In this document: positions 53,028 to 62,574 of the stretch, one piece after another
Position numbering within the stretch: the stretch's first letter is position 1
How the letters are laid out: each line of letters opens with the position of its first letter
Source of the DNA: CALGYY01 sp963678485
Lineage (GTDB): Bacteria > Bacteroidota > Bacteroidia > Bacteroidales > CAIWKO01
NCBI GenBank assembly: GCA_963678485.1
Contig: OY782882.1
Location: 496,001 to 560,000 of the forward strand
Reading direction: 5' to 3'
Length of the DNA: 64,000 nt
The notes under the pieces: model-generated
The model's database searches: none
Told to the model about the DNA's origin: nothing
Seen by the model: only the letters and a program-made list of their open reading frames with translations
Translations under genes and position numbers: made by a program

Positions 53028-53945
53028 TTAAGAATTTTCTTTAAGCGGTCTGAATCCTTTTCCAAGGATTTCGTTTGCATTAAGAACAGTGACAAAAGCC
53101 TCAGGATCGATATCTCGAATAAAATCTAGAAGCATTCCCATCTCTTTGCGGCTGACTACAGTAAAAATGATACTCTTTGGGTTGTTGTTAAACATTCCAT
53201 TTCCTTGAATAAAGGTACCTCCGCGATTCAGATCACTAAGAATGACTTCCTTTATTTCATCCGCTTTATCAGAAATAATAAACATTGTTTTGTCGTACGA
53301 AACACCTTGCAAAACCACGTCAATTACCTTTCCGGTAATGAAAATAACAATCCAAGAATAAAGCGGTATTTTCCAGTCACGAAATACAACAAGGCCAAGT
53401 AACACAATCACCGAATCAACATAAATAAGTAATTGACCTACCGGCAGTCGTGTATATTTTGCAAAAATCATTGCAATAATATCACTACCTCCCGATGTCG
53501 CTTTTGAGCGAAAGATAAGCCCTAAGCCAAAACCAACCAGCACACCACCGAATACTGCAGAGAGAAGAACATCGTCGGCCACCAGAGGCTTATCTCCCCA
53601 GAAGTAGCTTAGCACATCAATAAACACCGAAGCAAGTACAAAACCCACTACGGTTTTAACGCCAAAGCGTGGTCCAAGAATTTTAACCCCAATAATCGTA
53701 AGCGGAATATTTAATATTAATCCGGTTAAACCGATAGGAAAACCTTCAGGTGCAAAGGCGAACAGGCCTTTAGTAACATAGTGAATTACGATAGAGATAC
53801 CAAATACTCCTCCGGGGACAATCATATTAGGAGAAATAAAGAAAACGTAGCCTGCCGCTAGTATCAAGGATCCCAGCACAATCAAGGTATAAGACATAAA
53901 CCATCTTTTAGAAAATGGTTTTTCAAATAAACGGAACTTCATCAT
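53028..53945 (-). CDS. YitT-family membrane protein
   Basis: 305 residues from ATG 53945 (or 53942); the frame to 53972 reaches into the promoter box at 53970-53977. Five or six membrane segments (FMSYTLIVLGSLILAAGYVFF onward), GIVFRSKATSGGSDIIA-type centre, then a DUF2179 domain (KADEIKEVILSDLNRGGTFIQGNGMF... FTVVSRKEM). Transport or channel role suggested for relatives; substrate unknown. Confidence 0.85.
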   Translation of the reverse strand: MMKFRLFEKPFSKRWFMSYTLIVLGSLILAAGYVFFISPNMIVPGGVFGISIVIHYVTKGLFAFAPEGFPIGLTGLILNIPLTIIGVKILGPRFGVKTVVGFVLASVFIDVLSYFWGDKPLVADDVLLSAVFGGVLVGFGLGLIFRSKATSGGSDIIAMIFAKYTRLPVGQLLIYVDSVIVLLGLVVFRDWKIPLYSWIVIFITGKVIDVVLQGVSYDKTMFIISDKADEIKEVILSDLNRGGTFIQGNGMFNNNPKSIIFTVVSRKEMGMLLDFIRDIDPEAFVTVLNANEILGKGFRPLKENS

Positions 53946-53969
53946 AATTAGATATTTAGAAAATGGGTG

Positions 53970-53977
53970 CAAAGGTA
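53970..53977 (-). promoter_or_regulatory. Bacteroidota -7 box TACCTTTG
   Basis: Exact TAnnTTTG on the minus strand, 25 bp before the YitT-like gene start. Confidence 0.55.
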
Positions 53978-54113
53978 ATCATTTTTAGGGGAATAACAAT
54001 TTGACCTTCCATCTCTGTCATCCCCACCGACCGGAAAAGTGTTACCTTAAAAAATTGTGTAATTAATAATGATAGAAAAATTATCACAATAGCTCTTGCT
54101 TTCCGCAGGTCCT

Positions 54114-54204
54114 GTAGTTTACTCTAATCATTTGATTCAATAAAAAGGTGCAGCAACATAGTTCGAAGGGCTCTCTTTCCCCGTTTGAGGAAAGAGCCGG
54201 AGAT
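54114..54204 (+). repeat. Direct repeat, copy 1 (left of the DUF559 gene)
   Basis: About 91 bp nearly identical to 55015-55107 in the same direction, from GTAGTTTACTCT to GCCGGAGAT. Its right part is an imperfect hairpin: GGCTCTCTTTCC / GGAAAGAGCC. The 434-bp spacer 53978-54411 holds no gene except this repeat and the palindrome at 54291. Confidence 0.85.
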
Positions 54205-54290
54205 GTCGCTAACCGCAAAACATGTAGATTAAATACGGGGAGTGATATCCACAGAAATCCATCGCTTGCAGGGTCTGCCCCTTTCCCTGC

Positions 54291-54312
54291 CCTTTCCCCA
54301 AAAGGGGAAAGG
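54291..54312. repeat. Perfect palindrome CCTTTCCCC-AAAA-GGGGAAAGG
   Basis: A 9-bp stem with a 4-nt loop between direct repeat copy 1 and the DUF559 gene. Same C/T-rich style as the hairpin in the repeats. Confidence 0.7.
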
Positions 54313-54411
54313 ATTCCCGTGAACAGATTCAGCCTTTAATGACAAGGTTAGCATTTCACAACAAAGCTTGCTTCCAAAAACACATGTAGTTTGGATAGCT
54401 AAAACAAAAAA

Positions 54412-54798
54412 TTAGATTTCTCTTATTTGTTTTAATATTTCACAAATCACATCATCGATGTTTTCTAAGATTTCTTTATTTGTAAAGCGCAGCACACGTA
54501 TGCCAAACACTGACATTTCTTCATCTCTACCCATATCATAATCCTGATGAGATTCAATATCATGAATCTCCCCATCAGCCTCGATTACAAGTCTCTTTTC
54601 ATGGCAGTAAAAATCAGCAATAAATCGTGAAATAGGATGCTGTCGTCGAAATTTAACACCAAGTTTCTTACCTCTAAGATGTGACCAAAGGTGCTGTTCT
54701 GCCGTTGTCATATTCTTTCTTAGATCAGAGGCAAACTGCAGTGTCGCTGCTGTAGCACCAAAATAAAACTCATTGTCAAGAGCAGATGATTTTTTCAT
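54412..54798 (-). CDS. DUF559 / Vsr-like endonuclease
   Basis: 128 residues from ATG 54798 (MKKSSALDNEFYF); the frame to 54840 adds 14 residues. DUF559 core: LRKNMTTAEQHLWSHLRGKK, LGVKFRRQHPISRFIADFYC, then EADGEIHD and VLRFTNKEIL. The catalytic-type residues D and E fit the PD-(D/E)XK/Vsr fold, so a DNA nuclease is likely. Such genes travel with short repeats in Bacteroidota; here repeats flank it on both sides. Its activity is not shown. Confidence 0.85.
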   Translation of the reverse strand: MKKSSALDNEFYFGATAATLQFASDLRKNMTTAEQHLWSHLRGKKLGVKFRRQHPISRFIADFYCHEKRLVIEADGEIHDIESHQDYDMGRDEEMSVFGIRVLRFTNKEILENIDDVICEILKQIREI

Positions 54799-55014
54799 TT
54801 TTTTATTTTTTATTTCAAAAATAAAAAAATAATACATCACAAACTCTTCAATCTAAACAATTTGAATAATCAATAGTTAACAACGATATTAATGAATAAG
54901 GCCAATTTGGGTAGTAATTTACACAGCTGTTATATATAGGGAGTTCCATTAACAACTGCCACACTAGATACAACAGCATTGCTATAAAAGCATAACAGAC
55001 CTTCCACAAGTCAG

Positions 55015-55107
55015 GTAGTTTACTCTCTAATTGTTTGATTAAAAAAAAAGGTGCAGCAACCTAGTTCGAAGGGCTCTCTTTCCCCGTTTGAGGAAAGAGC
55101 CGGAGAT
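55015..55107 (+). repeat. Direct repeat, copy 2 (right of the DUF559 gene)
   Basis: About 93 bp, same orientation as 54114-54204, with only a few differences (AAAAAAAAA for CAATAAAAA, and single bases). It ends 14 bp before the stop of the dehydratase gene at 55122. Confidence 0.85.
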
Positions 55108-55121
55108 AGGGGCAAATTCAT

Positions 55122-56990
55122 CTACTCCACATCCAATCGCTCATACACACTATTCTGCGACTTATACTCAGGTACGATTTGTTTCATCTTTTTCACAATA
55201 GCAAAATTATCATGACCTTCGGTAATCTTTATAAGTTCGGTAATTTCGCTGCGAATGGGCTCATCGTAAGTCCTGACCTGAGCAACCATGATTTGGGGAT
55301 GATGGGTTGGCAGGGTATTTTCCTTATCGTTCAGAAGTTCTTCATATAGCTTCTCTCCAGGACGTAAACCTGTAAATGTTATCTGAATATCCTTACCCAA
55401 TTCAAGGCGGGAAAGTTTAATCATCTTTTTGGCCAGATCAATAATTTTCACAGATTTACCCATATCAAATATAAATATTTCTCCACCCTGACCCAAGGCT
55501 GAGGCCTCAAGAACAAGCTGACAGGCCTCTGGTATTGTCATAAAGAAGCGGGTAACTTCAGCGTGAGTTATAGTTACTGGTCCTCCACGCTCGATCTGGC
55601 TTTTAAATAGTGGAATTACCGAACCATTTGAACCAAGGACATTTCCGAAGCGTGTGGTGATGAATTTTGTGACACCTTCTTTATTTAGCGACTGTGTATA
55701 AATCTCGGCAATGCGCTTTGACGCTCCCATTACACTTGTTGGGTTCACCGCTTTATCTGTACTAATCATGATAAACTTTCCGGAACCATGCTTCACTGCA
55801 AGATCAGCGATAGTCTTTGTGCCACTTATGTTAGACAGTACAGCTTCTACCGGATTATTCTCCATCATCGGCACATGCTTATATGCTGCAGCGTGATATA
55901 TTACTTCCGGTTTGAAGTATTCAAACACACGCTCCATTCGAAACGCATGGTTGATATCACAAATGATAATTTCATAATCAACATGCTTAAATTGATCTGC
56001 CAGTTCCAATTCCAGATTGTACAAGGGCGTTTCTGCCTGATCAATTAATACTAACTTTAATGGATTATATCGTGCAATCTGACGTACCATCTCACTACCT
56101 ATAGATCCTGCAGCACCCGTGATTAACACACGTTTTCCGACAATCTCGCGACAAATGGCCTGTTCATCAAGTTTTATCTCGTCACGCTCTAACAAATCCT
56201 CAATCTTAATCTTTTTAATCTGCTTAAAACTCAATTCCCCATTTATCCAACGCGACACAGGCGGTACATTCAATACTTTTGTGTTGTGTGCCAGACATAT
56301 CTCAATTATCTGCTGCTTTCGCGAGGTACGCATGGTCTGCGTGGCAATGATTAAATGCTCAACGACATTATTGGTCAGCAAGGTTTCTAATCGCTCGCTG
56401 TGATATATTCTGATATCCTCAATACTCTTACCTGCTTTTTTAGGATCATCATCAACAAAGGCAATTACCTTGTACTTTGTCCCTGCATCCCTGTCCATCG
56501 CGCGTTTGGTAATAACTCCTGCTTCTCCTGCACCAAAAATAATTACAGAGGTTTTTTCTTTGGATGGATTATTTATCTCAAGATATGTAATCTTTACTAA
56601 TAAACGAAAACCTGTCAACAGAAAGGCAGTAAAGATGAAATCCATAATCACTATCGACCATGGAATAAAATTGAATCCTCCAAAAAAGTAATAGGTAATG
56701 ATATTTAAAATGACGAATAAAAATGTACCACAGACGGTAACAATTCCAATGCGAATTGCATCACTGGTACTTGTATAGCGGATGATCCCCGCATAGGTGC
56801 GGGCAATTAAGAAGCTCACACCACGCAGCAAGAGCACTGCAATTATCACCTTAGGCATCATTCCCGCATCTTTGGCGGGAATCTCAAAATTAAACCGCAG
56901 CAGATATGCCAGAACAATACTAAAAAGGCAAATCCCAAAGTCAATTAGAAAAATGAGCCAGCGCGGAAGATTGAGATTCTTAAAAAACAT
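55122..56990 (-). CDS. CapD/FlaA1-type nucleotide-sugar dehydratase with membrane domain
   Basis: 622 residues from ATG 56990; a TTG frame to 57011 overlaps the -7 box. Four membrane segments (LIFLIDFGICLFSIVLAYLL first), then a CoA-binding-type Rossmann half (IIFGAGEAGVITKRAM) and an SDR domain: GAAGSIGSE, AAAYKHVPMME, and ISTDKAVNPTSVMGASKR with the Ser-Met-Lys catalytic type. FlaA1/WbpM/PglF enzymes make 4-keto-6-deoxy sugars from UDP-GlcNAc for surface polysaccharide or glycoprotein. No other glycan genes are adjacent. Confidence 0.93.
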   Translation of the reverse strand: MFFKNLNLPRWLIFLIDFGICLFSIVLAYLLRFNFEIPAKDAGMMPKVIIAVLLLRGVSFLIARTYAGIIRYTSTSDAIRIGIVTVCGTFLFVILNIITYYFFGGFNFIPWSIVIMDFIFTAFLLTGFRLLVKITYLEINNPSKEKTSVIIFGAGEAGVITKRAMDRDAGTKYKVIAFVDDDPKKAGKSIEDIRIYHSERLETLLTNNVVEHLIIATQTMRTSRKQQIIEICLAHNTKVLNVPPVSRWINGELSFKQIKKIKIEDLLERDEIKLDEQAICREIVGKRVLITGAAGSIGSEMVRQIARYNPLKLVLIDQAETPLYNLELELADQFKHVDYEIIICDINHAFRMERVFEYFKPEVIYHAAAYKHVPMMENNPVEAVLSNISGTKTIADLAVKHGSGKFIMISTDKAVNPTSVMGASKRIAEIYTQSLNKEGVTKFITTRFGNVLGSNGSVIPLFKSQIERGGPVTITHAEVTRFFMTIPEACQLVLEASALGQGGEIFIFDMGKSVKIIDLAKKMIKLSRLELGKDIQITFTGLRPGEKLYEELLNDKENTLPTHHPQIMVAQVRTYDEPIRSEITELIKITEGHDNFAIVKKMKQIVPEYKSQNSVYERLDVE

Positions 56991-57008
56991 GAGCTTTGAA
57001 TTATCTGC

Positions 57009-57016
57009 CAAAAATA
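57009..57016 (-). promoter_or_regulatory. Bacteroidota -7 box TATTTTTG
   Basis: TAnnTTTG on the minus strand, 19 bp before the dehydratase ATG at 56990. Confidence 0.5.
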
Positions 57017-57156
57017 CAACAAATCATTTGAACTCAGGACAGCATTTTTCAAGCTACGGCAAATCGTAATATCCAGTAATACACCCGATAAAGCATAAAC
57101 AACTTTCTTATTGTTATTTTTTTCACATTTTCAACAATCAGTTATAACATAATTAA

Positions 57157-57164
57157 TACTTTTG
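57157..57164 (+). promoter_or_regulatory. Bacteroidota -7 box TACTTTTG for gcvT
   Basis: Exact TAnnTTTG, 30 bp before the ATG at 57195. It rules out the longer frame starting at 57162. Confidence 0.55.
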
Positions 57165-57194
57165 CCTCAAGACAATCATTTTAATTTTATCATA

Positions 57195-58283
57195 ATGAAA
57201 AAGACAGCTTTCTGCAGTTTCCACGAAAAATTAGGTGGAAAAATGGTCGAGTTTGTTGGTTTCTATATGCCAGTACAATTCGAAGGAGTTAACGCCGAAC
57301 ACGAAACCGTGCGTAAGGCACTTGGTGTTTTTGATGTTTCCCATATGGGAGAGTTCTGGGTGGAAGGCCCAAGAGCACTTGAATTCGTTCAGTGGGTAAC
57401 TTCAAATGACGCATCAAAGCTGCACGATGGCAAAGTTCAGTATTCATGCTATCCAAATGATAAGGGCGGTATCGTTGATGACCTGCTCGTTTATCAATTC
57501 AACAAAGAAAAATATCTTCTGGTTGTAAACGCAGCTAATATTGACAAAGACTGGGCTTGGGTTAGCAGCCAGAATAAATTCGGCGTTAAGCTCACCAACG
57601 CATCAGACGAAACTTCCCAGTTGGCAATCCAGGGACCGCTTGCGCTGAAAGCAATGCAAAAACTCACTTCAGAGAATGTTACTGATATGGAATATTACAC
57701 CTTCAAAGTATTGAATTTTGCTGGTGTTGACAATGTATTATTCTCCACCACTGGTTATACCGGTAGCGGTGGTTGCGAAATCTACTTCCCCCATAAAGAA
57801 GCAGAGAAAATTTTCAACGCTGTAATGGAAGCTGGTAAGGAATATGGCATCAAGCCTATTGGCCTTGCTGCACGCGACACCCTTCGTTTAGAAATGGGAT
57901 TCTGCCTGTATGGCAACGATATTAACGACACCACCTCTCCTATTGAAGCTGGCTTGGGCTGGATTACCAAATTCACCGATGAAAAAGAATTCATCAACAA
58001 AGCCGCCTTACTTAAACAAAAGAACGAAGGTGTGAGCAAACGATTAATTGGCTTCGAAATGATCGACAAAGGAATTCCCCGTCAACACTACGATATCTGT
58101 GATGCAAATGGTAATGTGATTGGTGAAGTTACTTCAGGCACCATGGGACCATCTGTAAAAATGGGTATTGGAATGGGCTATGTTCAAACAGCTTATTCAA
58201 AGGCCGACACAGAAATTTTTGTTCGCATTCGTGAAAAGAACCTCAAGGCTAAAGTGGTAAAATTCCCATTCTACAAGGGATAA
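57195..58283 (+). CDS. gcvT: Glycine cleavage system T protein
   Basis: 362 residues from ATG 57195. Aminomethyltransferase signatures: GVFDVSHMGEFWVEGPRA, YSCYPNDKGGIVDDLLVY (folate-binding Asp), TGYTGSGGCEIYFP, ARDTLRLEMGFCLYG, and a C-terminal GCV_T_C domain (SGTMGPSVKMGIGMGYV). Takes the aminomethyl group from the H protein to give methylene-tetrahydrofolate and ammonia. gcvH and gcvP are not in the window. A strong terminator follows. Confidence 0.95.
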   Translation: MKKTAFCSFHEKLGGKMVEFVGFYMPVQFEGVNAEHETVRKALGVFDVSHMGEFWVEGPRALEFVQWVTSNDASKLHDGKVQYSCYPNDKGGIVDDLLVYQFNKEKYLLVVNAANIDKDWAWVSSQNKFGVKLTNASDETSQLAIQGPLALKAMQKLTSENVTDMEYYTFKVLNFAGVDNVLFSTTGYTGSGGCEIYFPHKEAEKIFNAVMEAGKEYGIKPIGLAARDTLRLEMGFCLYGNDINDTTSPIEAGLGWITKFTDEKEFINKAALLKQKNEGVSKRLIGFEMIDKGIPRQHYDICDANGNVIGEVTSGTMGPSVKMGIGMGYVQTAYSKADTEIFVRIREKNLKAKVVKFPFYKG

Positions 58284-58294
58284 TATCTATATTT

Positions 58295-58342
58295 TTATAA
58301 AAAGAAAGGTGATGTATTTATGCATCACCTTTCTTTTTATAA
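58295..58342 (+). terminator. Strong intrinsic terminator after gcvT
   Basis: A 20-bp perfect stem, 58295-58314 with 58323-58342, and an 8-nt loop TATTTATG; T-rich tract at the end of the right arm. Among the longest perfect hairpins in the window. Confidence 0.9.
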
Positions 58343-58483
58343 CAAACTTAATAACACATAGACTACTGAAATTGCGGCTCTCAACAGATTGATGGATAAA
58401 GGAATTGCCAATACACGAAAATACAGGCAACCTAACAAACAACAATTTGCGTCTACCCATCAGTTCAACCCAACAACTCAATC

Positions 58484-60742
58484 ATGCAAAGAAATATTTG
58501 CTGTATTATCATATCGATTATATTCGCAATCACTTGCGTACAAGCACAAACCACTTTCGAAAAAACATATTATTGGAGCTCATCCTCTGTTGATAATGCC
58601 ATTAACACAGGCTATATTCAAAGCTATGGATATATGGGCGATCCTTCATTCGTAATCACCGACAATAAAGGTGATTTTGTGAGGGGAAAAAAATATCGAT
58701 TCAGCGAGGATGCGATCATTAATCACATACAGACTGATCAAGCTGGTAATTATATCATATCGGGTATGGTGAATACTGCTGCAAATAGTTCGGCCGCTTT
58801 TGTTTTAAATCTCAATTCAAATGCTGATTTAATCTGGTCAGGCTTCGAGGCTAATTCCGGACTGAATCGCAGTCTCTGGGCAGAAAGGACCAGCGATGGA
58901 GGCATTTCTTCATGCGGAGGTGCAGATGGTACCGGCTTAAACGGAAAAGGCTTTCTTACAAAATATAATTCCACAGGAACGAGAGAATGGAGCAAAACCT
59001 ACAGCTGGAGCGGCCAGGATAAATTCACCTGCGTGAAAGAATTATCTGGAGGTGGCTTTATCCTTTGCGGAATGGTAGCTCTGGAACCGTCTGGCATGGC
59101 AATGGGCGAACCCAAAGGATATTTACTTTTAATGAAAACAGATGCTTTGGGTATTCCTGTATGGACTAAAATTATCAATGTAATAAACCATTCTGGAAGC
59201 AACACCAAAGGAAATCTCACCGAAGTACATATTACAAATCAAGGTATTTATGCAGCAGGATGGGTTACTGATGAGATTATTACCGAAGGAGTAATGATTT
59301 TCTGCGACCTCAATGGTAATAATCTTAATATTGGAACCTTTAGTAGCTCGGGTTTTTGCACCATTAGCGGTATGGGGGCAATCACAGATGACGGAAATGG
59401 AAATCTGCTTACAATCGGTGGCGGATACAGTAATGGATGTAATTACTTCGATTTGTATAAACTACAGCCTGACCTCAACATAATTTGGTCTAAGCGGTAT
59501 CAGGGGCTTGCAGGATGTTGGAATATGTCAGCATCCCGATTTATAAGGCGTGCACCTGATGGGGGATATATTCTTTCGGCCGGTTCGCTGTTAAAATTGG
59601 ATGCGAACGGTGAGATCAAATGTGCGAGTTGGACACCCTTGCAGAAGAATCCTTGTACATGGTCAGAACCTGTATATGTTCTTCAACAAGCAACTATGTT
59701 AAGTATCGCTGCGCCGGTTTTCACAGTAATTGATACGACGATTAGCCCTCAAATCAATTGCGCGGATACTACCTTTGGATCCACTGCCTGCAACGAACAA
59801 TTTACAGTGACAGTAACCCAAACAAATTTATGTGCAGGATCCTGCGCACAACTCAGCTGTGCTTTCAACAACATCGCCGCTATTCCAATTTATCAATGGA
59901 CCATTGCGGGTGGAGATCCAAATCATGCGGAAGTGGAAGATCCCGGGCAAGTGTGCTTTGATCATGCAGGAACCTATCAGGTAATCTTACACGCAACAGC
60001 TGCATGCGCTGATACGGTCATTACAATCCCTATTCAGGTAAATAGTGTTGATGTATCTCTATCGAACTATTCAGGTTGCGCTGGTGAAGTACATACGCTC
60101 GACGCAGGCAATTTCCCGGGAGCACAATACACATGGTCGAATGGTGCGCAAACTCAGGAAATAACGGTCACTCAAAGTGGATACTATTCAGTAACGGTTA
60201 GCAGTGGCGATTGCTCAGGAACAGCCGGTGCGTTGATAACATTAGCAAATCCTCCATTGCTGGATCTTCCTTCACAGCTGACGGTGTGTACAGGCGAAAT
60301 AGCACAGGTATTGGCCGGGGATGGAGCAAATCACTACACATGGTCAGATGGCTCAAAAAATCCTTTACTCACCACCAGCTATGATGGCACCTATTACGTA
60401 ACCGCCACTAATGCCTGCGGACAGGACATTGATTCTATTGAAATTATCATACGGGAAAATTGCGAACAAGGTGAACTCTTTATTCCAAATAGTTTTGCGC
60501 CAGACAATAATGGAGTTAACGATGTTTTTGGCGCGCAAGGCGAAAATGTTACCTATTTTAATATGCAAATTTTCGATCGATGGGGTGAACTACTTTTCTC
60601 TTCAAACAGTATCGATCAACATTGGGATGGCACCTATCAGGGAAAAGTCTGCAAGCATGACGCCTACGTTTACAGAATTACATACAGCATAGGGTCCAAC
60701 TCAAAAAAGACACGATTAGGCAAAGTGATGCTAATTTTATAA
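58484..60742 (+). CDS. Large secreted protein with PKD-like domains and CHU_C C-terminus
   Basis: 752 residues with a signal peptide (MQRNICCIIISIIFAITCVQ). Residues about 25-390 contain Gly-rich propeller-like repeats (SDGGISSCGGADG, LSGGGFILCGM, APDGGYILSAGSLLKLDAN). Then a PKD-like domain (about 440-530), Cys-rich Ig-like modules, and the type B T9SS sorting domain at the end (IPNSFAPDNNGVNDVFGAQG...). Surface-exposed or secreted, function unknown. Single gene; a weak hairpin at 60777-60791 follows. Confidence 0.85.
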   Translation: MQRNICCIIISIIFAITCVQAQTTFEKTYYWSSSSVDNAINTGYIQSYGYMGDPSFVITDNKGDFVRGKKYRFSEDAIINHIQTDQAGNYIISGMVNTAANSSAAFVLNLNSNADLIWSGFEANSGLNRSLWAERTSDGGISSCGGADGTGLNGKGFLTKYNSTGTREWSKTYSWSGQDKFTCVKELSGGGFILCGMVALEPSGMAMGEPKGYLLLMKTDALGIPVWTKIINVINHSGSNTKGNLTEVHITNQGIYAAGWVTDEIITEGVMIFCDLNGNNLNIGTFSSSGFCTISGMGAITDDGNGNLLTIGGGYSNGCNYFDLYKLQPDLNIIWSKRYQGLAGCWNMSASRFIRRAPDGGYILSAGSLLKLDANGEIKCASWTPLQKNPCTWSEPVYVLQQATMLSIAAPVFTVIDTTISPQINCADTTFGSTACNEQFTVTVTQTNLCAGSCAQLSCAFNNIAAIPIYQWTIAGGDPNHAEVEDPGQVCFDHAGTYQVILHATAACADTVITIPIQVNSVDVSLSNYSGCAGEVHTLDAGNFPGAQYTWSNGAQTQEITVTQSGYYSVTVSSGDCSGTAGALITLANPPLLDLPSQLTVCTGEIAQVLAGDGANHYTWSDGSKNPLLTTSYDGTYYVTATNACGQDIDSIEIIIRENCEQGELFIPNSFAPDNNGVNDVFGAQGENVTYFNMQIFDRWGELLFSSNSIDQHWDGTYQGKVCKHDAYVYRITYSIGSNSKKTRLGKVMLIL

Positions 60743-61044
60743 AATAGCAAATGTTCAACTCAGCAAACTACTCCGAACATTATAGTAATGTTTCCCTGAC
60801 ATCCTTCCATTGGTTATTAAACTGAAATCTTCACGATTTTCAGATATCCCTTGTTACATAATAGCAAATTATTTATTTAGCTTGTAATATTAATATAGAT
60901 AATCTTTCGCATATAGAATACGCCGAACACTCATCTTGATAATTACACAGGGACGTATGCAGAATTACATCATAACTAATTGGAATTTAACATAAAGCTA
61001 TCGCAATTTTTTTATTGATGATATAATTTGTAATATAAAAAATG
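60743..61044. other. Intergenic region before the Cys/Met PLP gene
   Basis: About 300 bp with no gene. A hairpin AACATTA-TAG-TAATGTT (60776-60792) may end the upstream gene. No riboswitch fold (SAM or others) could be recognised by eye; the predicted leader of the downstream gene is only about 25 nt. Confidence 0.4.
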
Positions 61045-61052
61045 TACATTTG
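61045..61052 (+). promoter_or_regulatory. Bacteroidota -7 box TACATTTG
   Basis: Exact TAnnTTTG, 29 bp before the ATG at 61082. Probably drives the PLP enzyme/homoserine dehydrogenase/aldehyde dehydrogenase genes. Confidence 0.5.
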
Positions 61053-61081
61053 AAGACCTTAAACCAACCACAACAATCAAC

Positions 61082-62557
61082 ATGGAAAACAAAGGTCTTT
61101 TACATTACACTGATGCCGCCAGGAGAGCGATGGTCTGGCATCAGGAGTACATAGGCAGGATGAAAAAATGCCGGTTCGATACCATCGCAGTTCACGGGAT
61201 CTACTCAATGCAGGAAGCACTGGACTTCAATCAAGGTTCCATCATTGAACCAATTTATATGTCTTCCTCGCAAGCATATCGCGACTCAGACGAAATGGAA
61301 GCAGCACTCGGATACCAAATACCTACTTGGTGTTACAGCAGGATTGGGAATCCCAGCATGTACTATTTTGAAGGAGCGATGGCACTCATGGAAGGTTATG
61401 GTGCAGATATCGACACCTCATGCTGCGCGACTTCTTCCGGAATGTCAGCTATTGCAAGTGCTGTAGAACCCTTTCTAACGATTGATCCTTCGAAGCCTAA
61501 TCAGAAAATGAATTTTATTGCCACTTGTCAGGTATATGGTGGCACTTTTCAGCAGTTTGCGGTTCGCAAGGATCAGGAGCGAAATATCGAATGGCGTAAA
61601 GTAATTAACTCAGCCAATCTCGACGAATGGGCATCAAAGATTGATGAGAACACACGTTTTATCTATGGAGAAATGCCAAGTAATCCATCGCAGGCTTTTT
61701 TCGATCTGTCAAAAGTAATCGAACTTGCCCACCAACACGGAATCCCTGTAATTATTGATTCTACCGTTGCAACGCCGGCTTTGCTTCGCCCGCTCACACT
61801 TGGAGCAGACATCGTGGTTCAATCGTCCACAAAAACCCTTACATCAAGCGGCTTTGCTATTTCAGGCGCTGTGATTGCACGAAATAATTTGGTATCCCGC
61901 TTTGGTAGCGATGAGATGAAAGCTAATTTTGGCAATTATATCAAAACTCTGCCTAACCGCGATATGGGACCCAATATTTCCCCCATGAATGCTATTCTCG
62001 CGCTCAACGATATGCGCACTTTGCGCATGAAGGTTGATCAATTTAGTCGTTCGACAATGAAAATCGCAAAACACCTTTCCACCCATAAACATATTGAACA
62101 GGTTGATTACCTAGGGCTGGAGACACATCCTCTCCACCACCTTGCCTCAAAATATTTATGGTTGGTTGACGCAGAACATGATGAGCTATACAACGCGCCA
62201 ACTAATCGCTACGGGCATTTAATGTCGTTCCGCATCAAAGGCGGTGCACAAAAAGCGCGTGATGTATTTGACGGATTCCAGCGTATATGGCGTGCTACCG
62301 ATCTTGGTCGCATCAAATCTGTCGCAACGATTCCCGCTATTTCCACCCATTCTCAACAGGGAGAAGAGGGACGCAAGCTTGCCGATATTCCGGCAAATTT
62401 GATTCGCCTGTGTGTTGGCGGTGAACATCCTGATGATATCATGAATGATCTGGATCAAGCCCTGGAAGTGCTCGACGGCAAGAAAGTATTTTTCTCTGCC
62501 CCTGAGTTTTCCGCTGGTGGTGCATCATCTGCAAGTTTAAGAAAAACCAAATCCTAA
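61082..62557 (+). CDS. Cys/Met-metabolism PLP-dependent enzyme (cystathionine gamma-synthase family)
   Basis: 491 residues, about 90 more than typical members. PLP fold I core: TSSGMSAIASAVEPF, PVIIDSTVATP (PLP Asp) and the PLP lysine in VVQSSTKTLTSSG; the usual SATKYxGGH context is altered here. A roughly 45-residue N-terminal extension precedes CRFDTIAVHG, and the C-terminal region TIPAISTHSQQGEEGRKLADIPANLIRLCVGGEH is family-like. Candidates are O-acetylhomoserine sulfhydrylase, cystathionine gamma-synthase or methionine gamma-lyase. The neighbouring homoserine dehydrogenase favours the homoserine branch, but the reaction is not certain. Confidence 0.85.
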   Translation: MENKGLLHYTDAARRAMVWHQEYIGRMKKCRFDTIAVHGIYSMQEALDFNQGSIIEPIYMSSSQAYRDSDEMEAALGYQIPTWCYSRIGNPSMYYFEGAMALMEGYGADIDTSCCATSSGMSAIASAVEPFLTIDPSKPNQKMNFIATCQVYGGTFQQFAVRKDQERNIEWRKVINSANLDEWASKIDENTRFIYGEMPSNPSQAFFDLSKVIELAHQHGIPVIIDSTVATPALLRPLTLGADIVVQSSTKTLTSSGFAISGAVIARNNLVSRFGSDEMKANFGNYIKTLPNRDMGPNISPMNAILALNDMRTLRMKVDQFSRSTMKIAKHLSTHKHIEQVDYLGLETHPLHHLASKYLWLVDAEHDELYNAPTNRYGHLMSFRIKGGAQKARDVFDGFQRIWRATDLGRIKSVATIPAISTHSQQGEEGRKLADIPANLIRLCVGGEHPDDIMNDLDQALEVLDGKKVFFSAPEFSAGGASSASLRKTKS

Positions 62558-62574
62558 CCTAAATAAATACCTAT

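Noticed and set aside
60743..61081. SAM or other riboswitch before the Cys/Met gene
   Set aside because: The leader from the predicted start is only about 25 nt and no known aptamer core was recognised.
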